Notes: generated by a model from the sequence alone, not told the origin. A stretch of 57,440 nucleotides of DNA from Paracoccaceae bacterium (GCA_027489355.1 JAIXZY010000056.1:1-57440); one strand, 5' to 3'. Positions 9,550 through 17,914 are shown, counted from the stretch's first letter. Numbers and translations: made by a program.

Positions 9550-10074
9550 AACGGTGGCCTGCGGCGCCGGGGCGGGCATCGGTCGCACTGCCCCATCGTC
9601 CCGCATCAGGTCCTCGATGAACAGGCTCAGAAGCTGGGACCGCCCGCTGACCCCGGCCTTGCGGTAGATCGCATTGGTCTGCGCCTTGACCGTCCCCTCG
9701 CTGGTCGACCGCAACGCGGCGATCTCGGCGGTGGACATGCCCTTGATAGCGAAAAGGGCGACATCACGTTCCGAGGGCGTCAGCCCCCATTCTGCGAAGC
9801 GCTCCTGCAAAAGATCCATGAACGCCCCCGAGGCCCGGCGCAGTTGCTCTTCCGCCTTGTGCCGATCCCGTAGCGCCCGCCGCAGCATCACGCCGCCAAG
9901 GACAACGCCCAGGATCAAGCCGACCGCGGCGCCGATTTCCAGCAGCTCGCGCATTTCCCAGCTGATCGGCGTGGTCTGGATGCCGATCACGGATGAGAGG
10001 ATGTCGGACACGAAGAAGAAGGCGCACAGCGCCTGGATCACGAAGATCGCGATGAAGGGGGCCGCGCGCCTCAC
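9538..10074 (-). CDS. Membrane-anchored LuxR-type transcriptional regulator
   Basis: 178 aa. The N-terminus has two hydrophobic segments (residues ~6-27 FIAIFVIQALCAFFFVSDIL and ~47-66 IGAAVGLILGVVLGGVM), followed by a short charged helix (RDRHKAEEQLRRASG). A C-terminal LuxR/GerE helix-turn-helix covers ~95-155 (LTPSERDVALFAIKGMSTAEIAALRSTSEGTVK, then RKAGVSGRSQLLSLFIEDL). There is no receiver or autoinducer domain. It sits 33 bp downstream of the second poly-Asp PepSY-like gene on the same strand, so it probably belongs to that operon and may sense an envelope signal through its membrane part (inference). It overlaps the convergent haemoglobin gene by 12 bp. Confidence 0.88.
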   Translation of the reverse strand: MRRAAPFIAIFVIQALCAFFFVSDILSSVIGIQTTPISWEMRELLEIGAAVGLILGVVLGGVMLRRALRDRHKAEEQLRRASGAFMDLLQERFAEWGLTPSERDVALFAIKGMSTAEIAALRSTSEGTVKAQTNAIYRKAGVSGRSQLLSLFIEDLMRDDGAVRPMPAPAPQATVSAK

Positions 10075-10107
10075 GCCGCGGCCCGAGCCAGGTGCCCGGA
10101 CATGCGG

Positions 10108-10530
10108 TCAGTCGTGGCCGTCATCATCATCGTCATCATCGTCGTCATCGTCATCACCACTGCCACCGCCACCATGACCACTGTTGTCGTCGTCATCGTC
10201 ATCATCGTCATCGTCATCATCATCCTGGTCCTTGCCACCTTTGCCGGACCCGTCATCGATGATCTGGATCTTTCCCTTGCCCCCGGACAGCGGAGTCCAG
10301 AGATCCCGCAGGATCTCGCCCGTCCGCGGGTTGATGATGATCTCGCGCGAACCGTCCTTGCGCGAAGCAACGATGCGCACACGGCCAAGCAGCGTCCGTT
10401 CGCTTGTTACCGAGCGGAACCCCTGCCGTTTCAGCTGATCCACGATATCCGAAATCACGTCCTGGGCCAGCGCCGGGCCGGCCACCACGACCCCCCCTGC
10501 CAACCCGCAAAGAAACGCCCGGCGTTTCAT
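10108..10530 (-). CDS. Exported PepSY-like protein with poly-aspartate tail (second of pair)
   Basis: 140 aa from the ATG at 10530 (a GTG at 10542 would add four residues). The N-terminus MKRRAFLCGLAGG with two arginines looks like a Tat-type signal, with cleavage after PALA. Residues ~24-90 (VISDIVDQLKRQGFRSVTSERTLLGRVRI, then GSREIIINPRTGEILRD) fit a PepSY-like fold, in which a helix precedes a sheet that ends in a NPxTGE turn. The C-terminal ~50 residues are Asp runs split by a short NSGHGGGGSG linker. The tail would be strongly acidic and could bind calcium or other cations in the periplasm (inference). The same architecture occurs in the gene just upstream. The coding DNA of the tail is a tract of gtc/atc triplets prone to slippage. 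Confidence 0.85.
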   Translation of the reverse strand: MKRRAFLCGLAGGVVVAGPALAQDVISDIVDQLKRQGFRSVTSERTLLGRVRIVASRKDGSREIIINPRTGEILRDLWTPLSGGKGKIQIIDDGSGKGGKDQDDDDDDDDDDDDDNSGHGGGGSGDDDDDDDDDDDDGHD

Positions 10531-10619
10531 TTCCAACCCCACCCCAGTTCCGGCCGACTATGCGACATGGGCCGGACCCCGGCAAGACCGGGGCCCGGGA
10601 TGCGCGTCAAGTCGCGACC

Positions 10620-11069
10620 TCAGTTGTCGTCGTCGTCATCGTCGTCGTCATCATCGTCGTCGCCGTCATCGTCGCCGCCGTGATCATCGTCATCGTCATC
10701 ATCGTCATCATCATCATCGTCGTGATCCGGGCCGTGATCATCGTCGTCGTCGTCGTCGTCCCCATCCTCGAAGTCGCCATCGACGGTCTTCACGTCCTTT
10801 CCGGTCCGGCCAGCATCGTCGCCGTCCGCGGCTTCGGATTCCTGGTCGATGATGCTTCCCGTCGCGTTGTCGTAGACGACCTCGACCTTGGTGCCGTCCT
10901 TGATTGCCTCGACCTTGGTCTGCGTCGGGCCGATCTTCACCTCCACGAAGGTGTAGCCCTCGGCCAGGTAGTCGTCGGCCAGCTGGTTGCCGTCGATCGC
11001 GGCGAATGCCGCCCCGGCGGTCAGGGCGATCGCGGCGGTGTAGGTCAGAAGTCTGGTTTTCAGCTTCAT
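10620..11069 (-). CDS. Exported PepSY-like protein with poly-aspartate tail (first of pair)
   Basis: 149 aa from the ATG at 11069, chosen because GGAGA precedes it and a Sec signal peptide follows (MKLKTRLLTYTAAIALTAGAAFA, cleavage about residue 23). Residues ~25-80 (GNQLADDYLAEGYTFVEVKIG, TKVEAIKDGTKVEVVYDNATGSIID) match the PepSY pattern of one helix followed by strands. Residues ~81-149 are almost all Asp with a few Gly/His. It is paralogous in layout to the next gene downstream (89 bp apart) although the PepSY cores are not closely similar. Together with the LuxR-type gene they form a likely three-gene operon. Function is unknown; cation binding or peptidase inhibition are only possibilities. 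Confidence 0.87.
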   Translation of the reverse strand: MKLKTRLLTYTAAIALTAGAAFAAIDGNQLADDYLAEGYTFVEVKIGPTQTKVEAIKDGTKVEVVYDNATGSIIDQESEAADGDDAGRTGKDVKTVDGDFEDGDDDDDDDDHGPDHDDDDDDDDDDDDDHGGDDDGDDDDDDDDDDDDN

Positions 11070-11272
11070 CAGGGTGTCTCCACAATGTTGCGTTCTGCGC
11101 CCTGCTGCACATGGTGCCGTCAAGAGCATGGAGACAGCACACCCGCCCCGCGCCGCGCTGGCCATTCCACCGCGGTTTAGAACGTTGACCCTAGACCCGC
11201 AGTTTGCCGATCTAAACCAGAGTTTATGCTGCTTACCGCAAGCCCCGCAGACCCGGCCGCGAAAGGCACAAA

Positions 11273-11304
11273 GGAAAAGGCCCGCGGCTGCGATGCCACG
11301 GGCC
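11273..11304 (-). terminator. Rho-independent terminator after trpB
   Basis: On the minus strand a 6-bp stem GGCCCG/CGGGCC with further pairing inside (GTGGC...GCCGC) is followed by TTTTCC. It lies 25 bp after the trpB stop and would end the trpF-trpB transcript. Confidence 0.8.
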
Positions 11305-11328
11305 CTGACCGGCGGTCCTTGGCGGCGG

Positions 11329-12561
11329 TCAGACTTTCATCTGCACGCCCAGGTGCTTGGCGACGGTGAAGATGTCCTTGTCGCCGCGGCCGCACATGTT
11401 CATCACGATGATCTTGTCCTTTGGCAGCGTCGGCGCGAGCTTCATCACCTGGGCCAGGGCATGGCTCGGCTCCAGCGCAGGTATGATTCCCTCCAGCTTG
11501 CAGCACAGCTGGAACGCCTCCAGCGCCTCGGCATCGGTGATGCTGACATATTCGGCGCGGCCCACGTCGTGCAGCCAGGCGTGTTCCGGACCGATCCCCG
11601 GATAATCCAGACCGGCCGAGATCGAGAAGCCCTCCAGGATCTGCCCATCCGCATCCTGCAGAAGGTAAGTCCGGTTGCCATGCAGAACCCCCGGACGTCC
11701 GCCGGTGAGCGAGGCGCAATGCTCCATCCGGTCGTCGACGCCCTTGCCACCGGCCTCGACGCCCACGATCCGCACCGACTTGTCGTCAAGGAACGGGTAG
11801 AAGAGGCCCATCGCGTTCGACCCACCACCGATGGCGGCGACAACCACGTCGGGCAGGCGGCCTTCGCCTTCCTGCTCGGCCAGCTGCCAGCGGACCTCCT
11901 TGCCGATGATCGACTGGAAGTCGCGGACCATCGCCGGATAGGGGTGCGGCCCCGCCACGGTGCCAATGCAGTAGAAGGTGTCGCGGACGTTGGTCACCCA
12001 GTCCCGCAGCGCGTCGTTCATCGCGTCCTTCAGAGTGCCGCGACCGGAGGTCACCGGGATCACCTCGGCGCCCAAAAGCTTCATGCGGAACACGTTCGGC
12101 GCCTGGCGTTCCACGTCATGCGCGCCCATGTAGACCACGCATTTTAGGCCGAATTTGGCGCAGACCGTCGCCGTCGCCACGCCATGCTGGCCAGCGCCGG
12201 TTTCCGCGATGATCCGGGTCTTGCCCATCCGCCGCGCCAGGATGATCTGGCCCAGCACGTTGTTGATCTTGTGTGCGCCCGTGTGGTTCAGCTCGTCGCG
12301 CTTCATGTAGACCTTGGCACCGCCCAGGTGTTCGGTCAGCCGCGGGGCGAAGTACAGGGGCGAGGGGCGACCGACGTAGTGCTTCCACAGGTCGTCCATC
12401 TCGGCCCAGAAGCTGGGGTCGGTCTTGGCGTGGTTGTAACGCTCTTCCAGCTCCAGGATCAGCGGCATCAGGGTCTCAGAGACGAAGCGCCCGCCAAAGA
12501 GGCCGAAGCGCCCCGCCTCGTCCGGTCCCGTCATGAAGCTGTTCAACCCGTCCTCGGCCAT
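11329..12561 (-). CDS. trpB: Tryptophan synthase beta chain
   Basis: 410 aa, full length. It catalyses PLP-dependent condensation of indole with serine, in complex with TrpA (not in this window). The PLP lysine is K98 in [11 protein letters not shown], and the phosphate-binding loop GGGSNA is at residues 245-250. [28 protein letters not shown] and [13 protein letters not shown] are typical. The start ATG at 12561 gives the usual [16 protein letters not shown]-terminus. It follows trpF after 122 bp that contain a three-hairpin element, so part of the upstream transcription may stop there. A good terminator follows the gene. The separation of trpA from trpFB is common in alphaproteobacteria. 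Confidence 0.98.
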   Translation of the reverse strand: MAEDGLNSFMTGPDEAGRFGLFGGRFVSETLMPLILELEERYNHAKTDPSFWAEMDDLWKHYVGRPSPLYFAPRLTEHLGGAKVYMKRDELNHTGAHKINNVLGQIILARRMGKTRIIAETGAGQHGVATATVCAKFGLKCVVYMGAHDVERQAPNVFRMKLLGAEVIPVTSGRGTLKDAMNDALRDWVTNVRDTFYCIGTVAGPHPYPAMVRDFQSIIGKEVRWQLAEQEGEGRLPDVVVAAIGGGSNAMGLFYPFLDDKSVRIVGVEAGGKGVDDRMEHCASLTGGRPGVLHGNRTYLLQDADGQILEGFSISAGLDYPGIGPEHAWLHDVGRAEYVSITDAEALEAFQLCCKLEGIIPALEPSHALAQVMKLAPTLPKDKIIVMNMCGRGDKDIFTVAKHLGVQMKV

Positions 12562-12613
12562 GATGCACCCCCGTTGTTCCGTTCGGGATGTAGCGCCAAT
12601 GGGGCGTCGGGAA

Positions 12614-12683
12614 AAGCCGGAGTTTTCGAAAACTCCGGATCGGAGCCTTCGAAGGCTCCGTCACGATTTCTTCGAAGAAATCG
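12614..12683 (-). repeat. Three-hairpin TTCGAA element, copy 1 (after trpF)
   Basis: Read on the minus strand directly after the trpF TGA, three palindromes follow one another: GATTTCTTCGAAGAAATC, GGAGCCTTCGAAGGCTCC and GGAGTTTTCGAAAACTCC. Each is a perfect 18-bp palindrome centred on TTCGAA, and the last is followed by GGCTTTTCC. A second, less perfect copy in the same order and orientation to its gene follows maeB (51419-51482). The third hairpin plus T-run could terminate transcription between trpF and trpB. Confidence 0.8.
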
Positions 12684-13349
12684 TCACCGCAGGATCGGAA
12701 CGCCGCCCTTCACCCCCTGCGCCGCCTCGACAAAGGCCGCGATCCGCGCGGGGTCTTTCACCCCCGGCGCGCTTTCCACGCCCGAGGACACGTCCACCTG
12801 CCGCGCGCCCGTCAGCCGCACCGCCTGGGCCACGTTGTCGGGCGTCAGCCCTCCGGCGAGCATCCAGGGCCGCAGCCACTTGCGCCCGACGAGAAGCCGC
12901 CAGTCGAAGGCCAGCCCATTGCCCCCCGGCAGGTCCGCCCCCTTGGGCGGCTTGGCGTCGATCAGCAGCTGGTCGGCAACCAGGCTCATGTCAATCAGCC
13001 CCGCCAGGTCCTCCTCGCCCGCGACGCCAATCGCCTTCATCACCGGCAGGCCGTAGCGCGCCTTCACCTCGGCCACGCGGTCGGGCGGCTCATGGCCGTG
13101 AAGCTGCAGCATGTCCAACGGCACCGTTTCGACGATGCGATCCAGCGTCGCGTCGTCGGCATTCACCGTCAGCGCCACCTTGCACAGCCCCTCGGGCGCG
13201 CCGAGCGCCAGGTCGCGCGCGGCCTCCACCGTCAGGTGGCGCGGGCTTTTCGGGAAGAAGACGAAACCGGCATAAGCCGCCCCAGACCCCGCGACGGCCG
13301 CCACGTCGGCCGCCGTGCGCAGGCCGCAGATCTTGACGCGGACGTCCAT
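12684..13349 (-). CDS. trpF: Phosphoribosylanthranilate isomerase
   Basis: 221 aa, normal length. It converts N-(5-phosphoribosyl)anthranilate to the deoxyribulose form in tryptophan synthesis. Family motifs are [12 protein letters not shown] at the start (catalytic Cys in KICG), [20 protein letters not shown] and, near the end, [19 protein letters not shown] (catalytic Asp in VDVSSG). The ATG at 13349 lies one base past the lapA TGA (TGAgATG), so translation is coupled. The stop is followed at once by the three-hairpin TTCGAA element, and trpB comes next. Confidence 0.97.
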   Translation of the reverse strand: MDVRVKICGLRTAADVAAVAGSGAAYAGFVFFPKSPRHLTVEAARDLALGAPEGLCKVALTVNADDATLDRIVETVPLDMLQLHGHEPPDRVAEVKARYGLPVMKAIGVAGEEDLAGLIDMSLVADQLLIDAKPPKGADLPGGNGLAFDWRLLVGRKWLRPWMLAGGLTPDNVAQAVRLTGARQVDVSSGVESAPGVKDPARIAAFVEAAQGVKGGVPILR

Positions 13350-13350
13350 C

Positions 13351-13704
13351 TCACCGCTTTTCCAGCAGGGCCAGGACTTCATCCTGCGGCGGGACCGAGG
13401 TCGAATCCTTCAGCACCGCCAGTTCCCGCTCCAGCCGCGCGACCTCGCGCGATTTCTGGCTTGCGGTGGCGCGGTGGCCGTGTTCGCGGAACCATTCCCA
13501 GACGAAGCCGATCAGCACCCCCGCGATGATGCCGGCGAAGATCACCAGGAACAGCGGCAGTTCCATCGCCCAGGTCAGCCCGGTCAGCGCAGCCAAATCC
13601 TCGGGCAGCAGTCGCACGGACACGGGCGCGCGGTTGGCCAGAGCCACCGTCAGCAGCGACAGGCCCAGCAGGACCAGAAGGATCAGTCTCAGATAGCGGA
13701 TCAT
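13351..13704 (-). CDS. lapA: LapA-domain inner membrane protein
   Basis: 117 aa from the ATG at 13704, preceded by a G-rich SD (GGGGGG). Two membrane segments (residues ~4-22 [21 protein letters not shown] and ~47-70 [19 protein letters not shown]) are separated by a short loop [14 protein letters not shown], the classic LapA pattern. A cytoplasmic coiled-coil-like tail ([16 protein letters not shown]) follows. In E. coli LapA works with LapB in control of LPS synthesis; the alphaproteobacterial protein sits between ihfB and trpF and its role is less clear. Coupled to trpF. Confidence 0.88.
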   Translation of the reverse strand: MIRYLRLILLVLLGLSLLTVALANRAPVSVRLLPEDLAALTGLTWAMELPLFLVIFAGIIAGVLIGFVWEWFREHGHRATASQKSREVARLERELAVLKDSTSVPPQDEVLALLEKR

Positions 13705-13770
13705 CACAGCCCCCCAAGGGTTCGGGGCCACTATCGGCCCGATCCGGGCCGGGTGCAAGGCGATGGGGGG

Positions 13771-14052
13771 TTACTTGCCGTTCAGCCGGTCGCGCAGAAG
13801 CTTGCCGGTCTTGAAGAAGGGGACCTTCTTGTCATCGACCTTCACCGCCTCGCCCGTGCGGGGGTTGCGGCCGACGCGGGCATCGCGCGCCTTGACCGAG
13901 AAGGCCCCGAAGCCCCGAAGCTCGACCCGGTCGCCCTTGGCGAGCGCCTCGATGATTTCCTCGAAGACCGTGTTCACGATCCGCTCGACATGGCGTTGGG
14001 TCAGATGCGGGTTCTCATCCGCGATCTTCTGGATCAGTTCCGAACGGATCAT
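13771..14052 (-). CDS. ihfB: Integration host factor subunit beta
   Basis: 93 aa from the ATG at 14052, which gives the standard [17 protein letters not shown] start and family length. The DNA-bending arm holds the hallmark [12 protein letters not shown] around residues 60-72, and GFGAFSVK precedes it. With IhfA (elsewhere) it forms the heterodimer that bends DNA in transcription, replication and recombination. It lies after rpsA as in most proteobacteria, with a strong terminator hairpin between them. lapA, trpF and trpB follow on the same strand. Confidence 0.96.
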   Translation of the reverse strand: MIRSELIQKIADENPHLTQRHVERIVNTVFEEIIEALAKGDRVELRGFGAFSVKARDARVGRNPRTGEAVKVDDKKVPFFKTGKLLRDRLNGK

Positions 14053-14170
14053 CCGTAGTCCCCCCTGTGGTTCGGCCCCTGGCAGGGGGCCGCCACGCTG
14101 TTGTTCTGCCGGGACTATAGCGGCAGGATTCGTGTTCGGGCAAATGAAAACCGGGACTTGGACGAAAGGA

Positions 14171-14197
14171 AAAGGCCCCGCTTGCGGCGGGGCCTTT
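14171..14197 (-). terminator. Strong hairpin terminator between rpsA and ihfB
   Basis: Perfect 11-bp stem AAAGGCCCCGC / GCGGGGCCTTT with a 5-nt loop, flanked by A-rich and T-rich ends, so it can work in both directions. It follows the rpsA stop by about 30 bp, so ihfB probably has its own promoter or depends on read-through. Confidence 0.85.
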
Positions 14198-14229
14198 CCG
14201 TTCAATCAGGGGTTAAGCACCCGGAAGGC

Positions 14230-15909
14230 TTAGCCGCGGTCCTTCAGCGCCGCGCCCAGGATGTCGCCCAGCGATGCGCCCGAATCGGACGAGCCATACT
14301 GTTCGACGGCTTCCTTTTCTTCGGCGATCTCGCGCGCCTTGATCGACAGGCCCAGCTTGCGGGTCTTCGGGTCGATGTTGGTCACGCGGACGTCGACGTG
14401 GTCGCCCACCTGGAAGCGCTCGGGGCGCTGGTCGGCACGGTCGCGAGCCAGGTCCGAGCGGCGGATGAACGACTTGGCGCCGTTGTATTCCACCTCGATC
14501 CCGCCGTCTTCGATCGCGGTCACGGTCACGGTGATCACCGCGCCGCGCTTCACGCCGTCAACCGCATCGGTGAAGGTGTCGTCGCCCAGAGCCTTGATCG
14601 AGAGCGAGATACGCTCTTTCTCGACATCGACTTCGGTGACGGCGGCCTTGACCACGTCGCCCTTGCGGTAGTTCTGGATGGCTTCCTCGCCACGCTGGTC
14701 CCAGGACAGGTCCGAAAGGTGGACCATGCCGTCGATGTCGTTGTCGAGGCCGACGAACAGACCGAATTCGGTGATGTTCTTGACTTCGCCTTCGATCGCC
14801 GAGCCAACCGGATGGGTTTCCGCAAAGACTTCCCACGGGTTGCGCTGGGTCTGCTTGAGGCCCAGGGACACCCGACGCTTGGCGCTGTCGATTTCCAGCA
14901 CCATGACGTCAACCTCTTGCGAGGTCGAGACGATCTTGCCGGGGTGCACGTTCTTCTTGGTCCAGGACATTTCGGACACGTGAACCAGGCCCTCGACGCC
15001 GGCTTCCAGCTCCACGAAGGCGCCGTAGTCGGTGATGTTGGTGACGCGGCCCTTGTGAACCGTGCCGATGGCATACATCTTCTCGACGGCATCCCACGGG
15101 TCGGACTGGAGCTGCTTCATGCCCAGGCTGATGCGGTGGGTTTCCTTGTTGATCTTGATGACCTGAACCTTGACGGTCTCGCCGATCGACAGGATTTCCG
15201 ACGGGTGGTTGACGCGGCGCCAGGCCATGTCGGTGACGTGCAGCAGGCCGTCCACACCGCCCAGGTCAACGAAGGCACCGTATTCGGTGATGTTCTTGAC
15301 CACGCCGTCGACGACTTGACCTTCGGTCAGGTTGCCGATGACTTCGGCGCGCTGTTCGGCGCGGGACTCTTCCAGGATCGCGCGGCGCGACACGACGATG
15401 TTGCCGCGGCGACGGTCCATCTTCAGGATCTGGAACGGCTGCTTCATGCCCATCAGCGGGCCAGCGTCACGCACGGGGCGCACGTCAACCTGGCTGCCGG
15501 GAAGGAACGCCACGGCGCCACCCAGGTCGACCGTGAAGCCGCCCTTGACGCGACCGAAGATCGCGCCATCGACGCGCTGCTCGGCGGCATAGGCCTTTTC
15601 CAGACGGTCCCAGGCTTCCTCGCGGCGAGCTTTCTCGCGCGAGATCTGGGCTTCGCCGCGGGCGTTCTCGACGCGGTCCAGGTAGACCTCGACGGTGTCG
15701 CCGACGTTGATCGACGGAGCCTCGCCGGGGTTCGCGAATTCTTTCAGGTCGATGCGGCCTTCCATCTTGTAGCCGACATCGATGATGGCCTGGCCCGCCT
15801 CGATGGCGATGACCTTGCCCTTGACGACAGTCCCCTCTTCCGGGGTGTCGATTTCGAAGCTTTCCTTCAGAAGGGCTTCGAAGTCTTCCATGCTTGCTTT
15901 AGCGCACAT
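14230..15909 (-). CDS. rpsA: 30S ribosomal protein S1
   Basis: 559 aa from the ATG at 15909 (MCAKASMEDFEALL). A GTG at 15930 would add seven residues, but the ATG fits family starts and has AAGGA upstream. Six S1/OB repeats are visible, for example GTVVKGKVIAIEAGQAIIDVG, GQVVDGVVKNITEYGAFVDLGG and GTVHKGRVTNITDYGAFVELE. S1 binds mRNA at the ribosome and helps unfold and position leaders with weak SD sequences, relevant here because several genes have poor SDs. A terminator-like hairpin lies in its leader region (15979-16032) and another follows the gene. Confidence 0.97.
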   Translation of the reverse strand: MCAKASMEDFEALLKESFEIDTPEEGTVVKGKVIAIEAGQAIIDVGYKMEGRIDLKEFANPGEAPSINVGDTVEVYLDRVENARGEAQISREKARREEAWDRLEKAYAAEQRVDGAIFGRVKGGFTVDLGGAVAFLPGSQVDVRPVRDAGPLMGMKQPFQILKMDRRRGNIVVSRRAILEESRAEQRAEVIGNLTEGQVVDGVVKNITEYGAFVDLGGVDGLLHVTDMAWRRVNHPSEILSIGETVKVQVIKINKETHRISLGMKQLQSDPWDAVEKMYAIGTVHKGRVTNITDYGAFVELEAGVEGLVHVSEMSWTKKNVHPGKIVSTSQEVDVMVLEIDSAKRRVSLGLKQTQRNPWEVFAETHPVGSAIEGEVKNITEFGLFVGLDNDIDGMVHLSDLSWDQRGEEAIQNYRKGDVVKAAVTEVDVEKERISLSIKALGDDTFTDAVDGVKRGAVITVTVTAIEDGGIEVEYNGAKSFIRRSDLARDRADQRPERFQVGDHVDVRVTNIDPKTRKLGLSIKAREIAEEKEAVEQYGSSDSGASLGDILGAALKDRG

Positions 15910-15978
15910 ATAGATCAGTTTCCTTTTCACGTGTTTTCACTGGCCATGCGGTTGGCTCCGCCGGTCTTGGCCCTGAAC

Positions 15979-16032
15979 GAAAAAACGCACCCATCCGGCG
16001 AACCGGCGGCGCTGAGTCCCTTCAGGATGGGC
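15979..16032 (-). terminator. Terminator-like hairpin upstream of rpsA
   Basis: On the minus strand GCCCATCC pairs with GGATGGGT over a 28-nt loop holding an inner CCGG/CCGG stem, and GCGTTTTTT follows directly. It ends cmk-yihY transcription or acts as an attenuator in the rpsA leader. Confidence 0.65.
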
Positions 16033-16075
16033 GGCCTATAGACCCATCACCCCGCCGAGGCAAGGAAAACCGGCC

Positions 16076-16933
16076 CTAGACGGCGGCAGCAAAGCCGCGG
16101 CGGATCGCCGTGCGGCGGTCAAGCTCGGCATTGATCTCGGCCCCGATCAGCACCATCACGGTGGAAAGCCAGACCCAGAGCATCAGGACAACCACCCCGG
16201 CCAAAGAGCCATAGGTCTCGTCATAGCTGCCGAAACTGCTGACGTACCAGCCAAGCCCGGCCGAGGCGGCGACCAGTCCGACAGCCGCAACCACCGCGCC
16301 GGGCGTGATCCAGCGCCATTCCGCATCGGGCCGGTTCGGTGCCCAGGTGTAGATCGCTGCCAGTACGGCCAAAAGCAGGGCCAGGATCGCCGGCCAGCGC
16401 AGGGTCAGGACCAGGACCTCGCCGACCGGCCCCAGACGTTCCACCAGAAACGGCAGCGCGGCGACCAGGACGCCCAGCAGGATCACCAGCGCAATGGCAC
16501 CCAGGGTGAAGGCCAGAGCGACCAGGTTCAGCCGGACAAAGCTGCGCGTCTCCTTCACGTCGTAGGCGATCCCCAGTGCCTCGATCAGCGCCTTGGTGCC
16601 ACCGTTCGCAGACCACAGCGCAATGACCAGCGCGATCAGCGCCGTCAGCGACAGCGCCCCGTTCGCCTTGCCCGCGATCCGCGTCGCCTGGTCTGTAAGC
16701 AGGCTCGCCGCCTCGACCGGGATCAGGCCGGCGACCGGGGCCAGCATGCCGGGCACCTCGGCCGGGGCCAGGATCAGACCGAAGACCGAGATCAGCGCGG
16801 TGATCGCCGGAACGATGGCCAGAAGAGCATAGAAAGTCACGCCGGCCGCCACGGCAAGCACTCGGTCCCGGTCGATCTCGACCTTCAACTCGCGCAGGAA
16901 GTCCCAGAAATCGGCAAGGGATCGGATCGGCAT
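16076..16933 (-). CDS. YihY/virulence factor BrkB family membrane protein
   Basis: 285 aa; SD AAGGAG precedes the ATG at 16933. Six membrane segments are visible after an N-terminal amphipathic stretch (for example VLAVAAGVTFYALLAIVPAI, LSLTALIALVIALWSANGGTKAL, VALAFTLGAIALVILLGVLVAALPFLV, VLILALLLAVLAAIYTWAPN-like, and two near the C-terminus around VAAVGLVAASAGLGWYV and VVLMLWVWLSTVMVLIGAEINAEL). The motif YALLAIVPAITALISVFGL and the terminal LIGAEINAELDRR are family signatures. Despite the old RNase BN name, the biochemical function is not settled. It lies 37 bp after cmk and between cmk and rpsA, which are usually adjacent in this group. Confidence 0.9.
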   Translation of the reverse strand: MPIRSLADFWDFLRELKVEIDRDRVLAVAAGVTFYALLAIVPAITALISVFGLILAPAEVPGMLAPVAGLIPVEAASLLTDQATRIAGKANGALSLTALIALVIALWSANGGTKALIEALGIAYDVKETRSFVRLNLVALAFTLGAIALVILLGVLVAALPFLVERLGPVGEVLVLTLRWPAILALLLAVLAAIYTWAPNRPDAEWRWITPGAVVAAVGLVAASAGLGWYVSSFGSYDETYGSLAGVVVLMLWVWLSTVMVLIGAEINAELDRRTAIRRGFAAAV

Positions 16934-16970
16934 CGGCGGGCTCCTTTCGGGGGAAACCCGCGAAATGCGG

Positions 16971-17561
16971 TCAAGTTCCGACCAGGCGGGCTTCCACCAC
17001 CGCCACCGCGGCCGCCACCGCCTCGTCGATCGTCATGCGGGAGGTGTCGATCAGCACCGCATCCGAAGCCGGCCGCAACGGCGCGTCCGCCCGGCCCATG
17101 TCGCGGGCATCGCGTTCCCGCACCTCGGCCAGCACCTGCGCCTCGTCGCCGCCAAGCTCCAGCCAGCGCCGATGCGCGCGGACCTCGGGGCTTGCGGTCA
17201 CGTAAAGCTTCACCTCGGCCTCGGGGCAGATCACCGTGCCGATGTCGCGCCCGTCCAGGACCGCTCCGCCCTCGCCACGTGCAAATCGGCGCTGGAACTC
17301 GACCAGAGCCGCCCGGACCTCGGGCAAGGCCGCGACCCGGCTGGCGGCCTGGCCCGCCTCCAGCGTGCGTAGATCGCCGCGGCCCAGGTCCTCGGGCGTC
17401 AGGCTGCGGGCGGCCTCGCCGGGATCGCCGCCCTTCATTCCGACGGCGCGGTACAAGAGGCCCGTGTCCAGGTGCCGGAAGCCGAAGCGATCCGCCACCG
17501 CGCGAGAGATCGTGCCTTTGCCCGCCGCCGCCGGTCCGTCGATTGCCACCGTGAAGATCAT
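16971..17561 (-). CDS. cmk: (d)CMP kinase
   Basis: 196 aa, slightly short for the family (~210). It phosphorylates CMP and dCMP with ATP. The P-loop [10 protein letters not shown] is at residues 9-18, and [14 protein letters not shown] (CMP-binding) and [24 protein letters not shown] follow with the conserved DGRDIGT motif. The cmk-rpsA order is conserved in many proteobacteria; here yihY lies between. The upstream region is shared divergently with the cold-shock gene. Confidence 0.96.
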   Translation of the reverse strand: MIFTVAIDGPAAAGKGTISRAVADRFGFRHLDTGLLYRAVGMKGGDPGEAARSLTPEDLGRGDLRTLEAGQAASRVAALPEVRAALVEFQRRFARGEGGAVLDGRDIGTVICPEAEVKLYVTASPEVRAHRRWLELGGDEAQVLAEVRERDARDMGRADAPLRPASDAVLIDTSRMTIDEAVAAAVAVVEARLVGT

Positions 17562-17660
17562 CGTCCCGCCTCTGCGTCCGCCTTCGGATGCCCCGTGGAC
17601 CTAGGGGGAAACGCCGCGCGGGTGAAGCAGATTTTGTGCCCGCTGCGCCGGGACACGGGC

Positions 17661-17684
17661 GTGGGGTGGGCAATCTGCCCACCC
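17661..17684 (+). repeat. REP-like hairpin headed by GTGG, copy A
   Basis: GTG then GGGTGGGCA / TGCCCACCC, a perfect 9-bp stem with a 3-nt loop atc. The form GTRGGGTGSGC with matching right arm recurs at 32533-32554 on the other strand. It lies between divergent genes, so it is not a terminator. Confidence 0.55.
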
Positions 17685-17765
17685 TGATCTGGCCCCGCAC
17701 GGCCCAAGCCATTGATAAGCCTTGTCCGCAACCTGCCGACATGACGCTTTCTGCAGGATTTCCGC

Positions 17766-17794
17766 TTGGATTCGTGCGTCGATCTGCCTATCTT
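17766..17794 (+). promoter_or_regulatory. Candidate promoter of cold-shock gene
   Basis: TTGGAT (-35), 17-bp spacer, TATCTT (-10). Transcription from here would give a leader of about 115 nt, typical for cspA-type genes. Predicted only. Confidence 0.4.
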
Positions 17795-17914
17795 GATCAC
17801 CGCGACGTTATCTTTTCGACCACTGTCTCCGACCATCGGCCACAGCAATCGACTACAGCTGACGGGGCCAAGCCGCTGCATCCCGCGGGCGGTACTTTGA
17901 CAGGAGACTTCACG

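Larger units (their letters stand above)
17562..17914. other. Divergent intergenic region cmk / cold-shock gene
   Basis: 353 bp without a convincing gene. It contains a REP-like hairpin (17661-17684), a candidate promoter (17766-17794) and the long leader of the cold-shock gene. Confidence 0.6.

Noticed and set aside
10108-10760. CRISPR-like or tandem-repeat array
   Set aside because: The repetition is simply triplets for Asp inside two coding regions, without spacers.
14101-16041. Plus-strand frame opposite rpsA
   Set aside because: His/Asp/Val-rich shadow frame; rpsA is certain.
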